DNA of 64,000 nt from Mycolicibacterium canariasense (GTDB taxonomy: Bacteria; Actinomycetota; Actinomycetes; Mycobacteriales; Mycobacteriaceae). The notes beneath the pieces were generated by a model. It ran no database searches. It saw nothing but the letters and a program-made list of their open reading frames with translations, and was not told the origin of the DNA. The position numbers and the translations under genes were made by a program. Shown piece after piece: positions 43,403 to 52,027 of this stretch. The stretch is from assembly GCF_002101555.1 (NCBI RefSeq), contig NZ_LQOL01000045.1, positions 62,001-126,000 of the forward strand, in the 5' to 3' direction. The first letter of the stretch is position 1; every line of letters starts with the position of its first letter.

Positions 43403-44038
43403 TCAGCTCGCACCGGTGAGGCGGTGACGCAGCTCGGCGTTCTCGGCTTCCAACGTCTCGATCCGACCCTGCAGGCGGGAGAGGCCGGGCTCCAGCTCGG
43501 CGACGCTGAAGCGCGGGGTGATGTGTTGCGGGCAGTTCCAGTCGAACGCATCGACGGACACCACAACGGAGCGTTCGACCACCGCCTCATAGGCCGGATC
43601 GGCCAAGGAGTGCGCCAACTCGGCGTCGGCCTCCGCGGAGACGATGCGCGCACGCCCGAAGATCTTCAGACGCGTGCGCCGCGCATAGTCCATGGCGATG
43701 ATGGCCACCCTGTCGTCGCCGCTGAGGTTGCCCGTGCTGATGTACTGCAGGTTGCCCCGGAAATCGGCCCACGCGATCGTGTGCTCGTCGAGTGTGTGCA
43801 CGAATCCTGGTGGACCTCCGCGGAATTGCACATACGGCCACCCGGTCTGGCTGACCGTCGCCAGGTAGAAACCATCCCGCTCACGCAGGAAGACCTGCTC
43901 GTCGTCGGTCAGTGGGTCCGGCCCGGCGGACGCGCTGCCGGCGACCGCCTTGCGCCGGTAGAAGGTGTCGCTGCCGTGTTCGCTTTGAGCGTGCTGGACA
44001 TCATCGGTGAAGGCGATGGCCGGATAGTGTTTGCTCAT
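43403..44038 (-). CDS. Pyridoxamine 5'-phosphate oxidase-like FMN-binding protein
   Basis: 211 residues from the ATG at 44038 (MSKHYPAIAFTDDVQHAQSE), preceded by GAGGAG. The split-barrel core reads FYLATVSQTGWPYVQFRGGP, AWADFRGNLQYISTGNLSGD, DRVAIIAMDYARRTRLKIFG. A C-terminal coiled coil (LEPGLSRLQGRIETLEAENA) likely mediates oligomerisation. Function as a flavin-dependent oxidoreductase is inferred from fold only. Same direction as the alpha/beta hydrolase upstream. Confidence 0.8.
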   Translation of the reverse strand: MSKHYPAIAFTDDVQHAQSEHGSDTFYRRKAVAGSASAGPDPLTDDEQVFLRERDGFYLATVSQTGWPYVQFRGGPPGFVHTLDEHTIAWADFRGNLQYISTGNLSGDDRVAIIAMDYARRTRLKIFGRARIVSAEADAELAHSLADPAYEAVVERSVVVSVDAFDWNCPQHITPRFSVAELEPGLSRLQGRIETLEAENAELRHRLTGAS

Positions 44039-44080
44039 GACCCACTCCTCGGCGTGGCTGCAGGTCACTCACCTTACGGG

Positions 44081-44947
44081 TTACAACCTGCCCATGAAGT
44101 CGCGAATGTAGCCGCTGATTTCATCGCCATGGGTCTCCAAAGCGAAATGGCCCGCGTCGAGCAGGTGGAACTCACCGTTGGGCAGGTCGCGCTTGAAGGC
44201 CTCGGCGCCCGGGGCCCCGAAGATCTCGTCGTTCTTCCCCCATGTCACCAGCAGCGGCGGCTGATGGGTGCGGAAGTACTCCTGGAACTTGGGGTAGCCG
44301 TCCAGGTTGAACTGGTAGTCCCAGAACAACTGGAGTTGGATGGCATCGTTGCCCTTACGGTCCAGCCCGGCCTGATCGAGCAGCCACGCTTCGGGGGCGA
44401 TGCGGTCCAAGCGGTCGGCGGGCACACCGTGGGTGTACTGCCAGTAGGTCCTCTCGGCGGTGAAGTATTCGCGCACGGCGTCTTCGTTGGCCGCCCGGTC
44501 CTTGGCGTGGGCGAACAGGACGTCCCAGAACGGGGTGAAACCCTCCATATAGGCGTTGCCGCTTTGCGTGATGATGGCGGTGATCCGGTCGGGGCGGGTA
44601 CTGGCGATCCGCAGCCCGATCGGCGCACCGTAGTCGTGAATGTAGAGCGCGAACCTGTCCAGGCCCAGGTGCGTGATGAGCTTCTCGGTGACCTCGGTCA
44701 ATCGGTCGAAGCTGTAGGTGAATTGGTTGACCGACGGCATCGACGACCGCCCGAACCCGATGTGGTCGGGTGCGACGAGGTAGAAGCTGTCCGAAAGCGA
44801 ATCGATCAAGTTCCGGAACATGTGCGAGCTCGACGGAAAGCCGTGCAGCAGCAGCAGGGTGGGGTTGGACCTGTCGCCGGCTTCGCGGTAGAAGACGTCC
44901 AGTCCGTCGATCTTTGCGGTGTGGTAGCGCGTGCCGAAGACGGACAT
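44081..44947 (-). CDS. Alpha/beta hydrolase, haloalkane dehalogenase / epoxide hydrolase-like
   Basis: 288 residues from the ATG at 44947 with AAAGGT upstream; the frame runs on to 45190 without homology. LLLLHGFPSSSHMFRNLIDS (oxyanion HGFP), YIHDYGAPIG with Asp105 as nucleophile (HDxG motif), and the C-terminal catalytic His in LDAGHFALE. An Asp nucleophile fits dehalogenases or epoxide hydrolases rather than esterases; the substrate cannot be told. It is co-directional with the PPOX-like gene 42 bp downstream. Confidence 0.8.
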   Translation of the reverse strand: MSVFGTRYHTAKIDGLDVFYREAGDRSNPTLLLLHGFPSSSHMFRNLIDSLSDSFYLVAPDHIGFGRSSMPSVNQFTYSFDRLTEVTEKLITHLGLDRFALYIHDYGAPIGLRIASTRPDRITAIITQSGNAYMEGFTPFWDVLFAHAKDRAANEDAVREYFTAERTYWQYTHGVPADRLDRIAPEAWLLDQAGLDRKGNDAIQLQLFWDYQFNLDGYPKFQEYFRTHQPPLLVTWGKNDEIFGAPGAEAFKRDLPNGEFHLLDAGHFALETHGDEISGYIRDFMGRL

Positions 44948-45119
44948 CGTGACCTTTCGTTGCATGACAGTGACTCGGGTCCACCTTGCATGGCTGATGC
45001 GGCTGGAAAAAGGGGTGATTTCCGAACTCAGCGATCGTCGATCGCGATGAATCGATCTGATCTCTCCCCGAGTCAGCACGTCGCGGTGCGCGGCCCACCG
45101 TGCCCTGCATACTGGGCGC

Positions 45120-45449
45120 GTGTCGGTGAACCCCGGAATCACGGCCGGGCTGCTACCCGCCGATCGCGCGCGGTGGTCGCCGGTGACCACCGGCGAATCC
45201 GCAGCTTTCGTGCTCCGCGATGCCGACAGGTCGCGCTACGCGAAGGTGGTCTCGCACGAGCACGCCACCGATCTGGCCGACGAGCGCGATCACATCACCT
45301 GGCTCGGTGACGCCGGCATTCCCGTTGGCGCCGTGCTGGATTGGCCATCAGCGCCGATACGCGAGCTACTCTCCGCGTCACGATCCGCTCGGGCGGGATG
45401 CGATCACCGGCCGATGATCAGGGATGTGTCAGCCCCGGCAAGCAGTTGA
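45120..45449 (+). pseudogene. Aminoglycoside phosphotransferase-like remnant
   Basis: The first ~75 residues (WSPVTTGESAAFVLRDADRS, ERDHITWLGDAGIPVGAVLD) match the N-lobe of APH(3')-type kinases including the nucleotide-binding beta-sheet. The kinases need about 260 residues with HGDL and DxD motifs in the C-lobe; none is present in any frame before the next gene at 45418. The 3' part has been deleted. Confidence 0.65.
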
Positions 45450-45804
45450 CGAACAAGATGCACGGCGGCGGCGGGGGCGCCGGTGGTCCCGGCGGGTTGC
45501 CGTTGAGCATGACGGGTTTGGTCGACGGGGCGGCCGGATCGAAATGGAACGTGTGGCAGACATTCATGTCCCAGCCTGGTATGGCTTTCATCCCCGAACC
45601 GGGGCACCACAGCTGACCGCAATCGCCGTTGGCGTTACAGGCGGGCAGCCCCTCCGGCGGCATGCACGGCGGGACATTCGCGTTCGACGGTGAACACTGC
45701 GGGACGGCGTAGGCCGGACTCGCGGACAGCCCGACGGCCGCGGCGGTGAGACCACCGGACAGCAGGGTCGCGGCCGCGGCCGCGGCGACAAACGCTCTCT
45801 TCAT
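45418..45804 (-). CDS. Secreted Cys/Pro-rich protein of unknown function
   Basis: 128 residues with an N-terminal signal peptide (MKRAFVAAAAAATLLSGGLT, cleavage likely after SPAYA). The mature part has eight cysteines (for example CSPSNANVPPCMPP, CNANGDCGQLWCPG, CILFVNCLPG) and a run of prolines. It looks like a disulfide-bonded exported mycobacterial protein of unknown role. Confidence 0.65.
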   Translation of the reverse strand: MKRAFVAAAAAATLLSGGLTAAAVGLSASPAYAVPQCSPSNANVPPCMPPEGLPACNANGDCGQLWCPGSGMKAIPGWDMNVCHTFHFDPAAPSTKPVMLNGNPPGPPAPPPPPCILFVNCLPGLTHP

Positions 45805-45912
45805 GGGCGCCCTTTCGACGACGCCGCGCGGGGCGGCGCTGATTGACCGATGCCCGATACCGTGCGCCGGGTGGCTTGGCAGATTCTTGGTGTCGAAAGG
45901 GACTGGCGGCCG

Positions 45913-46992
45913 TCAGGCGCCCACGGCCGCCAACCACTCGCCGTAGAACAGCGCGATGCCCAGGCCGCAGGCAATAGCGGTCGCCAGCCAGAGCCGGATG
46001 GTCAGGGTGGTCTCCGGCCAGCCCATCAGCTCGAAGTGGTGGTGCAGCGGTGTCATGCGAAAGACCCGACGGCCGGTGGTGCGGAAGGACGCAACCTGGA
46101 TGACGACCGAGGTCACCTCGGCCACGAACAATGCGCCCACGATGACGGCCAGGATCTCGGTGCGACTGGTCACCGACAGCCCGGCGATGATGCCGCCCAG
46201 CGCGAGCGAACCCGTGTCCCCCATGATGATCCGGGCCGGTGCGGCGTTCCACCACAGGAACCCGATACAGGCGCCGGCGGTCGCCGCGGCGACGACGGCC
46301 AGGTCGCGCGGGTCGCGGACGTGATAACAACCGGCCGCCGCGGTGACCGCGCACGCATTCCGGAACTGCCAGAAGGTGATCAGCACGTAGGCCGCGCTCA
46401 CCATCGCCATGGCGCCGGCTGCCAGACCATCCAGGCCGTCGGTGAGGTTGACGGCATTCGACCACGCCGTGACAACGAATACACAGAAGAGCACGAAGAC
46501 GACGGGCACCATCGTCCACACGGCCATGTCGCGGACGTGGGACAACTGGGTGCTGCCCGGGGTGAGGCCGTCGGGGTTGTGGAAGTGCAACGCGAGCACA
46601 CCGAACAGGACTCCCGTCACGATCTGACCCGCGGACTTGGCCCTCTTGTTCAAACCCAGATTGCGACCGCGGCGCAGTTTGACGTAATCGTCGGTGAATC
46701 CGACCACGCCGAGCGCGGTGGCCAGCCCGAGGACCAGCAGACCGGACGCTGACGGGCCCCGCATGCCGAAACCGAGTCCGATCAGGTTCGTGCTCAGGTA
46801 GCTTGCCCAGATCGCGGCCAGGATGGCCAGGCCACCCATCGTGGGTGTGCCACGCTTGCGTTGGTGCGTCCGCGGGGCGTCGTCGCGGATCTGCTGGCCG
46901 AGACCCAAGCGGACGAATACCCGGATGAGCACGGGTGTCAGCAGGATGGCTGCGGCCAGGGCGACGCCGGCGGCCATGAGAATCTGCGTCAT
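45913..46992 (-). CDS. mraY: MraY/MurX-type phospho-MurNAc-pentapeptide translocase, stand-alone
   Basis: 359 residues with about ten membrane segments and all catalytic motifs: [23 protein letters not shown] (DD), [32 protein letters not shown] and [11 protein letters not shown]. It closely resembles mycobacterial MurX (ends GEWLAAVGA). It should transfer phospho-MurNAc-pentapeptide to decaprenyl phosphate to form lipid I. The usual gene lies in the dcw cluster between murF and murD; here neither neighbour is a cell-wall synthesis gene, so this is probably a second copy. Confidence 0.85.
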   Translation of the reverse strand: MTQILMAAGVALAAAILLTPVLIRVFVRLGLGQQIRDDAPRTHQRKRGTPTMGGLAILAAIWASYLSTNLIGLGFGMRGPSASGLLVLGLATALGVVGFTDDYVKLRRGRNLGLNKRAKSAGQIVTGVLFGVLALHFHNPDGLTPGSTQLSHVRDMAVWTMVPVVFVLFCVFVVTAWSNAVNLTDGLDGLAAGAMAMVSAAYVLITFWQFRNACAVTAAAGCYHVRDPRDLAVVAAATAGACIGFLWWNAAPARIIMGDTGSLALGGIIAGLSVTSRTEILAVIVGALFVAEVTSVVIQVASFRTTGRRVFRMTPLHHHFELMGWPETTLTIRLWLATAIACGLGIALFYGEWLAAVGA

Positions 46993-47100
46993 CGACCGGT
47001 ACCGAAGTTCACAGCGCAGGCATGTACTGGCTCCCCGACCCCCATGGGGCCAGTATGACCGACCGCCGGCGCAACCTACCGCGGCGACACCCGGCCGCGG

Positions 47101-47310
47101 TCAGGCGGCCGGAACCATCGGAGGCTGGTCCGGGCCGGGCCACACCACCGCCTGTGCCACCAGCACGCGACCATCACCGAATGTCACCGCGGGGCCGCCA
47201 TGCAGCACGTAACCCAGGTCCAACGCCTCGCTGACCCGAACACAGAACGCCGCATCATCCGGCCCTGTCAGCACCCGATACCGTGGTAACCGATCGCCCA
47301 TGCCGGCCAT
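47101..47310 (-). CDS. DUF1737 domain protein
   Basis: 69 residues. LPRYRVLTGPDDAAFCVRVS, EALDLGYVLHGGPAVTFGDG, RVLVAQAVVWP are the complete DUF1737 signature, a small domain of unknown function. The start may be at 47310 or at the second Met (47301). Same direction as the peptidase gene 27 bp upstream. Confidence 0.75.
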   Translation of the reverse strand: MAGMGDRLPRYRVLTGPDDAAFCVRVSEALDLGYVLHGGPAVTFGDGRVLVAQAVVWPGPDQPPMVPAA

Positions 47311-47337
47311 CCTCGCACAGCGCCAGGCGGTGCCGAG

Positions 47338-48297
47338 TCACCGGAACGCAAGGTCACCGTCGGTGAATCGTGAGATCGCCTGCCGGACAGCGACTGCCAT
47401 CGCCAGCGTACCCGTGTGCCCCGAGTCGTCGATCACGGTGAGCTCGGCATCCGGCCACGCGCGGGCGAGCTCCCACGCGGACAGCACCGGTGCCGACAGG
47501 TCCAACCGACCGTGGATGAGTACGCCGGGGATGCCGGCAAGCCTGTCAGCGTCGCGTAAGAGCTGTCCGTCGTCGAGCCATCCGGAATGGGCGAAGTAAT
47601 GCGTACAGATTCGCACGAAGGCGAGCTTCGCAGCGTCGGGTCGGGCGCTGTACTGCCCCGGGTTGCCGTGCACCTCGTGGGCGATTGCGGCGTCCTCCCA
47701 GCGGCACCACTCACGGGCGGCGTGTAGTCGCACGTCCGACTCGGGATGCTCCATCAATTGGCGGTAGGCCTCGACAAGGCTGCCGTGACGGAGGTGTGCC
47801 GGCACCGCGGCGCGGAACCGTTCCCACTGCTCGGGCAGCAGCCGCCGCAGCCCGTGATACAGCCAGTCGATCTCATCGGGCCTCGTCAAGGTGACCCCGA
47901 TGATGATGATGCCCGCCACCCGCTGCGGATATCGCTGCGCGTAGGCCAGGATCAGCGTGCAGGCCCACGATCCACCGAAGAGCAGCCATCGCTCGACGCC
48001 CAGGTGCTGTCGTAGTTTCTCCATATCGGAGAGCAGATGCTCGGTGGTGTTGACGCTCATCTCGGTTGCCGGATCTGCGGCACTGGGCAGACTGTCCCCG
48101 CACCCGCGCTGGTCGAATGAGACGACCTGGAAAATGTTGTGGTCGAACGCCTTCTGCGCGGTCAGTGAGCGGCCACCACCCGGGCCGCCGTGCACGATCA
48201 ACACCGTGCGTCCGGCCGGATTCCCGGCGGCTTCCCAGAACATCCGATTGCCATCGCCGACGTCGAGTAAGCCGTCGCGGCGTTCGTCATCCCCCAC
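47338..48297 (-). CDS. Proline iminopeptidase (alpha/beta hydrolase)
   Basis: 319 residues. HGGPGGGRSLTAQKAFDHNI (oxyanion HGGPG), VVSFDQRGCGDSLP (DQRGxG), LLFGGSWACTLILAYAQRYP with the nucleophile Ser in GGSWA, AWELARAWPDAELTVIDDSG and the terminal His in DDSGHTG. This is the S33 prolyl aminopeptidase pattern; it removes N-terminal proline from peptides. Confidence 0.85.
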   Translation of the reverse strand: MGDDERRDGLLDVGDGNRMFWEAAGNPAGRTVLIVHGGPGGGRSLTAQKAFDHNIFQVVSFDQRGCGDSLPSAADPATEMSVNTTEHLLSDMEKLRQHLGVERWLLFGGSWACTLILAYAQRYPQRVAGIIIIGVTLTRPDEIDWLYHGLRRLLPEQWERFRAAVPAHLRHGSLVEAYRQLMEHPESDVRLHAAREWCRWEDAAIAHEVHGNPGQYSARPDAAKLAFVRICTHYFAHSGWLDDGQLLRDADRLAGIPGVLIHGRLDLSAPVLSAWELARAWPDAELTVIDDSGHTGTLAMAVAVRQAISRFTDGDLAFR

Positions 48298-48360
48298 GGG
48301 TCACACGGTAGTCGACGGGCAACAGTAGATCGATCGTCCTGGCCTGCCCGAAAGTTCCCG

Positions 48361-48831
48361 TCAACGTGGCTGAAGTAGGACCAGTGGAATCGTCCTCGAT
48401 GGCGGGACGCGTTTCGCGTAGCGGCGCCAATGGCTGGTATACGCCAGTGCTCGCGGCCACAGAGCTTGGCGTTCCTCACCAATGACTTCACTGGCCGCCA
48501 CCTGCACGCGCCGTGCACCGATCTGAATTGTGGCGTGCGGGTGTGCACGGAGGTTGTAAAACCAAGCGGGGTTTGTCGGGTGGCCGCCTTTCGCTGCGAC
48601 CAAGACGTAGCGGTCACCATCTCGCATGTACACGAGCGGAGTGGTGCGTAGTCGTCCGCTTCGAGCTCCAACGTGGTCGAGCAGCAGGATGGGTGGAACC
48701 CCGGGGAATCGCTCACCGAGGCGTCCGCCCGTCATGCGATAAATCGCCGCGTGTCCGCGGGCCAATGGCCCGATGATTGGCCAGGAGCGATCGATGATTC
48801 GCATCAGCACTTCGACGGGCGAGACGGACAT
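48361..48831 (-). CDS. Deazaflavin(F420)-dependent nitroreductase family protein
   Basis: 156 residues of the Ddn-type family: IYRMTGGRLGERFPGVPPIL, LLDHVGARSGRLRTTPLVYM, VLVAAKGGHPTNPAWFYNLR, AHPHATIQIGARRVQVAASE. These small split-barrel proteins bind F420H2 and reduce quinones or nitro compounds. Start at the ATG at 48831. Divergent from the carbonic anhydrase gene with about 250 intergenic bases that contain no gene. Confidence 0.85.
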   Translation of the reverse strand: MSVSPVEVLMRIIDRSWPIIGPLARGHAAIYRMTGGRLGERFPGVPPILLLDHVGARSGRLRTTPLVYMRDGDRYVLVAAKGGHPTNPAWFYNLRAHPHATIQIGARRVQVAASEVIGEERQALWPRALAYTSHWRRYAKRVPPSRTIPLVLLQPR

Positions 48832-49081
48832 GGCACGCTCCTGTTCACCTCGAACCTACCCGCCAATGTAGGTCGATCGAACCAACACGGACAAGATGGC
48901 GGCCACGAGTTTCGGCGGTCGCATGTCTGTATTCGACGCGAGGACGGCACTGTGACCGACACCAGCCGACGCCATCTAATCCCCTTATGCACCAGAATTT
49001 TTGGAGACGAACGCAGCGGGTCCAGGCACGGGCCGAACGGCGTCCACGGTGGATTCCCGCGCGTCGGGCACAATGTGCACC

Positions 49082-49702
49082 ATGCCGTCGCCCAGTCCAG
49101 CAGCCACGTGGAGAGCTCTCAAGGCGGGCAACGAGCGGTTCGTCCAGGGCAAGCCCGCACATCCCGGACAGAGCAGCGCGGACCGCGCGCGGCTGACCCA
49201 CACGCAGAAGCCCCATGTGGTGCTGTTCGGTTGCGCCGACAGTCGGGTGGCCGCCGAGATCATCTTCGACCAGGGACTCGGCGACATGTTCGTGGTACGG
49301 ACCGCCGGACATGTCATCGATGCCGCGGTACTGGGTTCCATCGAGTACGCCCTCACCGTGCTCGACGTGCCACTGATCGTGGTTCTCGGGCATGACAACT
49401 GCGGCGCGGTCAGAGCCGCACTCTCGGCGATCGAGGGCGGCGTGATGCCGAGTGGCTACGTCCGCGAGATCGTCGACCGCGTCACGCCATCCATCCTGCC
49501 GGCGTATCACTCCGGGTTGACCCAGCCCGACGCGCTCGGTGCGCGGCATGCCGTCGAAACCGCCACGCAGTTGCGCATCCGCTCCGTGGCGGTGGCGCAG
49601 CGGATCCTGGCAGGAACCGTCGCCATCGCTGCCGCGACCTACCATCTGGCCGACGGCCGAATGGTGTTGCGGGCCCACTTGGGCGACATCGGCGAATTCT
49701 GA
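49082..49702 (+). CDS. Beta-class carbonic anhydrase
   Basis: 206 residues from the ATG at 49082 (MPSPSPAATWRALKAGNERF); upstream frame lacks homology. Zinc ligands Cys51 and His104/Cys107 are in FGCADSRVAAE (C-x-D-x-R) and GHDNCGAVRAAL. Length and sequence match mycobacterial CanB (Rv3588c-type, 207 residues). It interconverts CO2 and bicarbonate in the cytoplasm. Confidence 0.85.
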   Translation: MPSPSPAATWRALKAGNERFVQGKPAHPGQSSADRARLTHTQKPHVVLFGCADSRVAAEIIFDQGLGDMFVVRTAGHVIDAAVLGSIEYALTVLDVPLIVVLGHDNCGAVRAALSAIEGGVMPSGYVREIVDRVTPSILPAYHSGLTQPDALGARHAVETATQLRIRSVAVAQRILAGTVAIAAATYHLADGRMVLRAHLGDIGEF

Positions 49703-49797
49703 CCGCCCTGCACGCCGACGTCGACGTCGCCCCACACCGCCACGGCACGCCCGGGTATCGAGGCGTCGCCGAACCGCCGAAATGCCATAGTGACCAC

Positions 49798-50403
49798 ATG
49801 ACACAACCGGGATACGACGCGCTTGCCGACCAGTACGCCGCCATGTTTCCCGAGCCCTACCAGACCCCCTTCGAACGGCACGCGGTCGAAGCCTTTGTCG
49901 AGGTCATCCGGATGCCCGGCCACGTTGTGGATGTGGGTTGCGGTCCGGGGCATGTCACCCACGACCTCGCCAGCCGGGGACTCGACGTCATCGGATGCGA
50001 CCCCAGCGCCGCCATGCTGGCCTTGGCGCGCAACGCTTACCCTCATCTGCGGTTCATCGACGACGACGCCACACTCACCCACATCGACGATGACATCGCG
50101 GCAATCATCGCCCGCTTCAGCCTGATTCACCTTCCGCCCGAACGCGTGGCCGCGGTCTTCCGATCGTGGGCGTCCCGACTGCTCCCGGACACGCCGGTGT
50201 TGATCGCCGTGCAGTCATCCGATACACCGGGCCCGGCAACACCTTTCGACCATGCCGTGGCACCGGCCTGGCGCTGGCATGCCGACGAGTTGAGCCGGGC
50301 GCTTTCCGCTGCGGGTTTCGACGAGGACTGGCGACTCGTCAACCGTCCCGACGACGTTCACCGCTTTCCAGGCGTTCACATGCTCGCGCACCGCCGGTCC
50401 TAG
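49798..50403 (+). CDS. Class I SAM-dependent methyltransferase
   Basis: 201 residues. VVDVGCGPGHVTHDLASRGL is SAM motif I, followed by DVIGCDPSAAMLALARNAYP (motif II) and the Asp of IDDDATL. FSLIHLPPERVAAVFRSWAS is the post-motif loop. Substrate unknown. Same direction as the carbonic anhydrase gene, 95 bp downstream. Confidence 0.8.
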   Translation: MTQPGYDALADQYAAMFPEPYQTPFERHAVEAFVEVIRMPGHVVDVGCGPGHVTHDLASRGLDVIGCDPSAAMLALARNAYPHLRFIDDDATLTHIDDDIAAIIARFSLIHLPPERVAAVFRSWASRLLPDTPVLIAVQSSDTPGPATPFDHAVAPAWRWHADELSRALSAAGFDEDWRLVNRPDDVHRFPGVHMLAHRRS

Positions 50404-50520
50404 CGTGCACGGATGCGTGGCGCGACCGGCGCGGGATGAATCGCGGCGACGGCGGGCGATCTAGCGGAGGACACGTCACTCGACGCGGTCTTCCCGAGAG
50501 CGCACGCAGGAGAAGAGAAC

Positions 50521-51429
50521 ATGAGCCTGGACAACATCACCCGACACGACGGGCTCGACGAGCTCGTCCCGTCCCGGTACGCGGTCAAGGTGGGCGAAAT
50601 CGACGTGACGGTGATCAGCGACGGCGTCCTACCCATCACCGCCTCGACGCTGGCCACCAACGCCGCACCGGCCGCGCTGGCGGGCTGGCTCGGCGACAAT
50701 TTCCTGCCGCCCGAGATCATCGATTGGCCGCTGAATGTGGTGGTCGTGCGCACCGCCGGCAAGACCATCCTGGTCGATGCCGGCCTGGGTGTGGAGTTCC
50801 CCGACTTTCCGCGCGCCGGCCACACGGTCCAGCGTCTAGAGGCAGCCGGCATCGATCCCGGATCGGTGACCGACGTGGTGCTCACCCACCTGCACATGGA
50901 CCACGTGGGCGGTCTGCTGACCGAGGGGTTGAAAGACCGGCTCCGGCCTGACCTGCGCATCCACGTCGCGGCGCGGGAAGCCGAGTTCTGGGCCGCGCCC
51001 GACTTCTCGCATACCACCATGCCGGCACCGGTACCCGCTGCGCTGCGGTCCATCGCCACGCGATTCCTGGACGAATATCACGGCCACCTGCACACATTCG
51101 ATACCGAGTACGAGGTGGCGCCGGGTGTCCTGCTCTCCCGCACCGGCGGCCACACTCCTGGTCACAGCATCGTCCGGCTGGCATCGGGCGGTGACCGATT
51201 GACCTTCGCCGGGGATGCGGTATTCGCACCCGGGTTCGACAACCCCGAGTGGCACAACGGCTTCGAGCACGATCCCGAGGAGGCAGCCCGCGTCCGCATC
51301 GCGTTGCTGCGGGAGCTGGCCGGCACCGGTGAGGCACTGGTGGCCACCCACCTGCCTTTTCCGTCGGTGTGCCATGTGGCCACCGCAGGTGACGCATTCC
51401 GCTGGGTACCCGCTCCGTGGGACTACTGA
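50521..51429 (+). CDS. Metallo-beta-lactamase fold hydrolase
   Basis: 302 residues, ATG after GGAGAAGAG. LTHLHMDHVGGL is the HxHxDH metal motif; later ligands are in GGHTPGHSIVRL (His) and FAGDAVFAPG (Asp), and ATHLPFPSVCHV supplies the last His. It resembles AiiA/Glx-type or quorum-quenching-like MBL hydrolases; the substrate is unknown. Confidence 0.85.
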   Translation: MSLDNITRHDGLDELVPSRYAVKVGEIDVTVISDGVLPITASTLATNAAPAALAGWLGDNFLPPEIIDWPLNVVVVRTAGKTILVDAGLGVEFPDFPRAGHTVQRLEAAGIDPGSVTDVVLTHLHMDHVGGLLTEGLKDRLRPDLRIHVAAREAEFWAAPDFSHTTMPAPVPAALRSIATRFLDEYHGHLHTFDTEYEVAPGVLLSRTGGHTPGHSIVRLASGGDRLTFAGDAVFAPGFDNPEWHNGFEHDPEEAARVRIALLRELAGTGEALVATHLPFPSVCHVATAGDAFRWVPAPWDY

Positions 51430-51546
51430 GCACGCTCAGCAAACCGGGATGCTTAGCGGCGCTCAAAACCGGGTAACACCGCGAGGTCCGTTCTGCGCAA
51501 CAGCGGCTTGGCTGTGCGCAGCCGTATGAAGAGAAACGAGCCTCAC

Positions 51547-51978
51547 ATGTCGATTGTTCGCATCATTCGTGGAGTACCCGTCACCGCCGTCGTTGCGGGC
51601 GCGGTCCTGGTCGGCGGGCTGACCGCAGCATGCGGTTCCGACAGTGGTGGCAGCGATTCCACCTCGACGTCCACCTCGACGACGGAGTCGACGCCGACCA
51701 CCACGTCGACGACCGTCGTGGAGACGACCACCATGGCACCCGCCCCCGCCGAAACGGGTGCTCCGGGCGCCGGTGCCGGCCCCGGCGGGGCGACCGCCGG
51801 CGTGCCCGGCGCCGGTGCCGGCGCCGGCCCGGGTGGCGCCACGGCGGGCGTGCCCGGTGCGGGTGCCGGTGCCGGCCCGGGTGGCGCGACCGCGGGCGTG
51901 CCGGGCGCGAGCGCCGGCGCCGGTCCCGGTGGCGCGGGTGCGTGCGCGGGCCCGGTGTGCGTGGGAACGGGGGGATAA
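51547..51978 (+). CDS. Lipoprotein with Gly/Ala/Pro tandem repeats
   Basis: 143 residues from the ATG at 51547 (MSIVRIIRGVPVTAVVAGAV). Signal peptide with lipobox LTAACG; a Ser/Thr-rich stretch follows, then repeats of a 16-residue GAGAGAGPGGATAGVP unit (three to four copies). Attached to the outer face of the membrane. The repeat is made of near-identical 48-base DNA units and is a likely place for copy-number change. Function unknown. Confidence 0.7.
   Translation: MSIVRIIRGVPVTAVVAGAVLVGGLTAACGSDSGGSDSTSTSTSTTESTPTTTSTTVVETTTMAPAPAETGAPGAGAGPGGATAGVPGAGAGAGPGGATAGVPGAGAGAGPGGATAGVPGASAGAGPGGAGACAGPVCVGTGG
51771..51945 (+). repeat. 48-bp tandem repeats in the lipoprotein gene
   Basis: Three to four GC-rich 48-base units encode GAGAGAGPGGATAGVP; the first lacks two codons and the last is diverged (GASAGAGPGGAG). 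In-frame, so changes in copy number keep the gene open. Confidence 0.75.
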
Positions 51979-52027
51979 TCCGTACCAGGTCCGCCACGCC
52001 TAGTCCCGAGATCTAACGGAGGTTTCG

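Noticed and set aside
43106..45310. A 734-codon plus-strand open frame
   Set aside because: It runs antisense through four recognisable genes (MOSC fusion, PPOX-like, alpha/beta hydrolase and their spacers) and has no family features.
51771..51945. PE_PGRS-like gene
   Set aside because: The Gly/Ala repeats follow a lipobox and lack a PE domain; the repeat unit is Pro-containing and not GGAGG-like.
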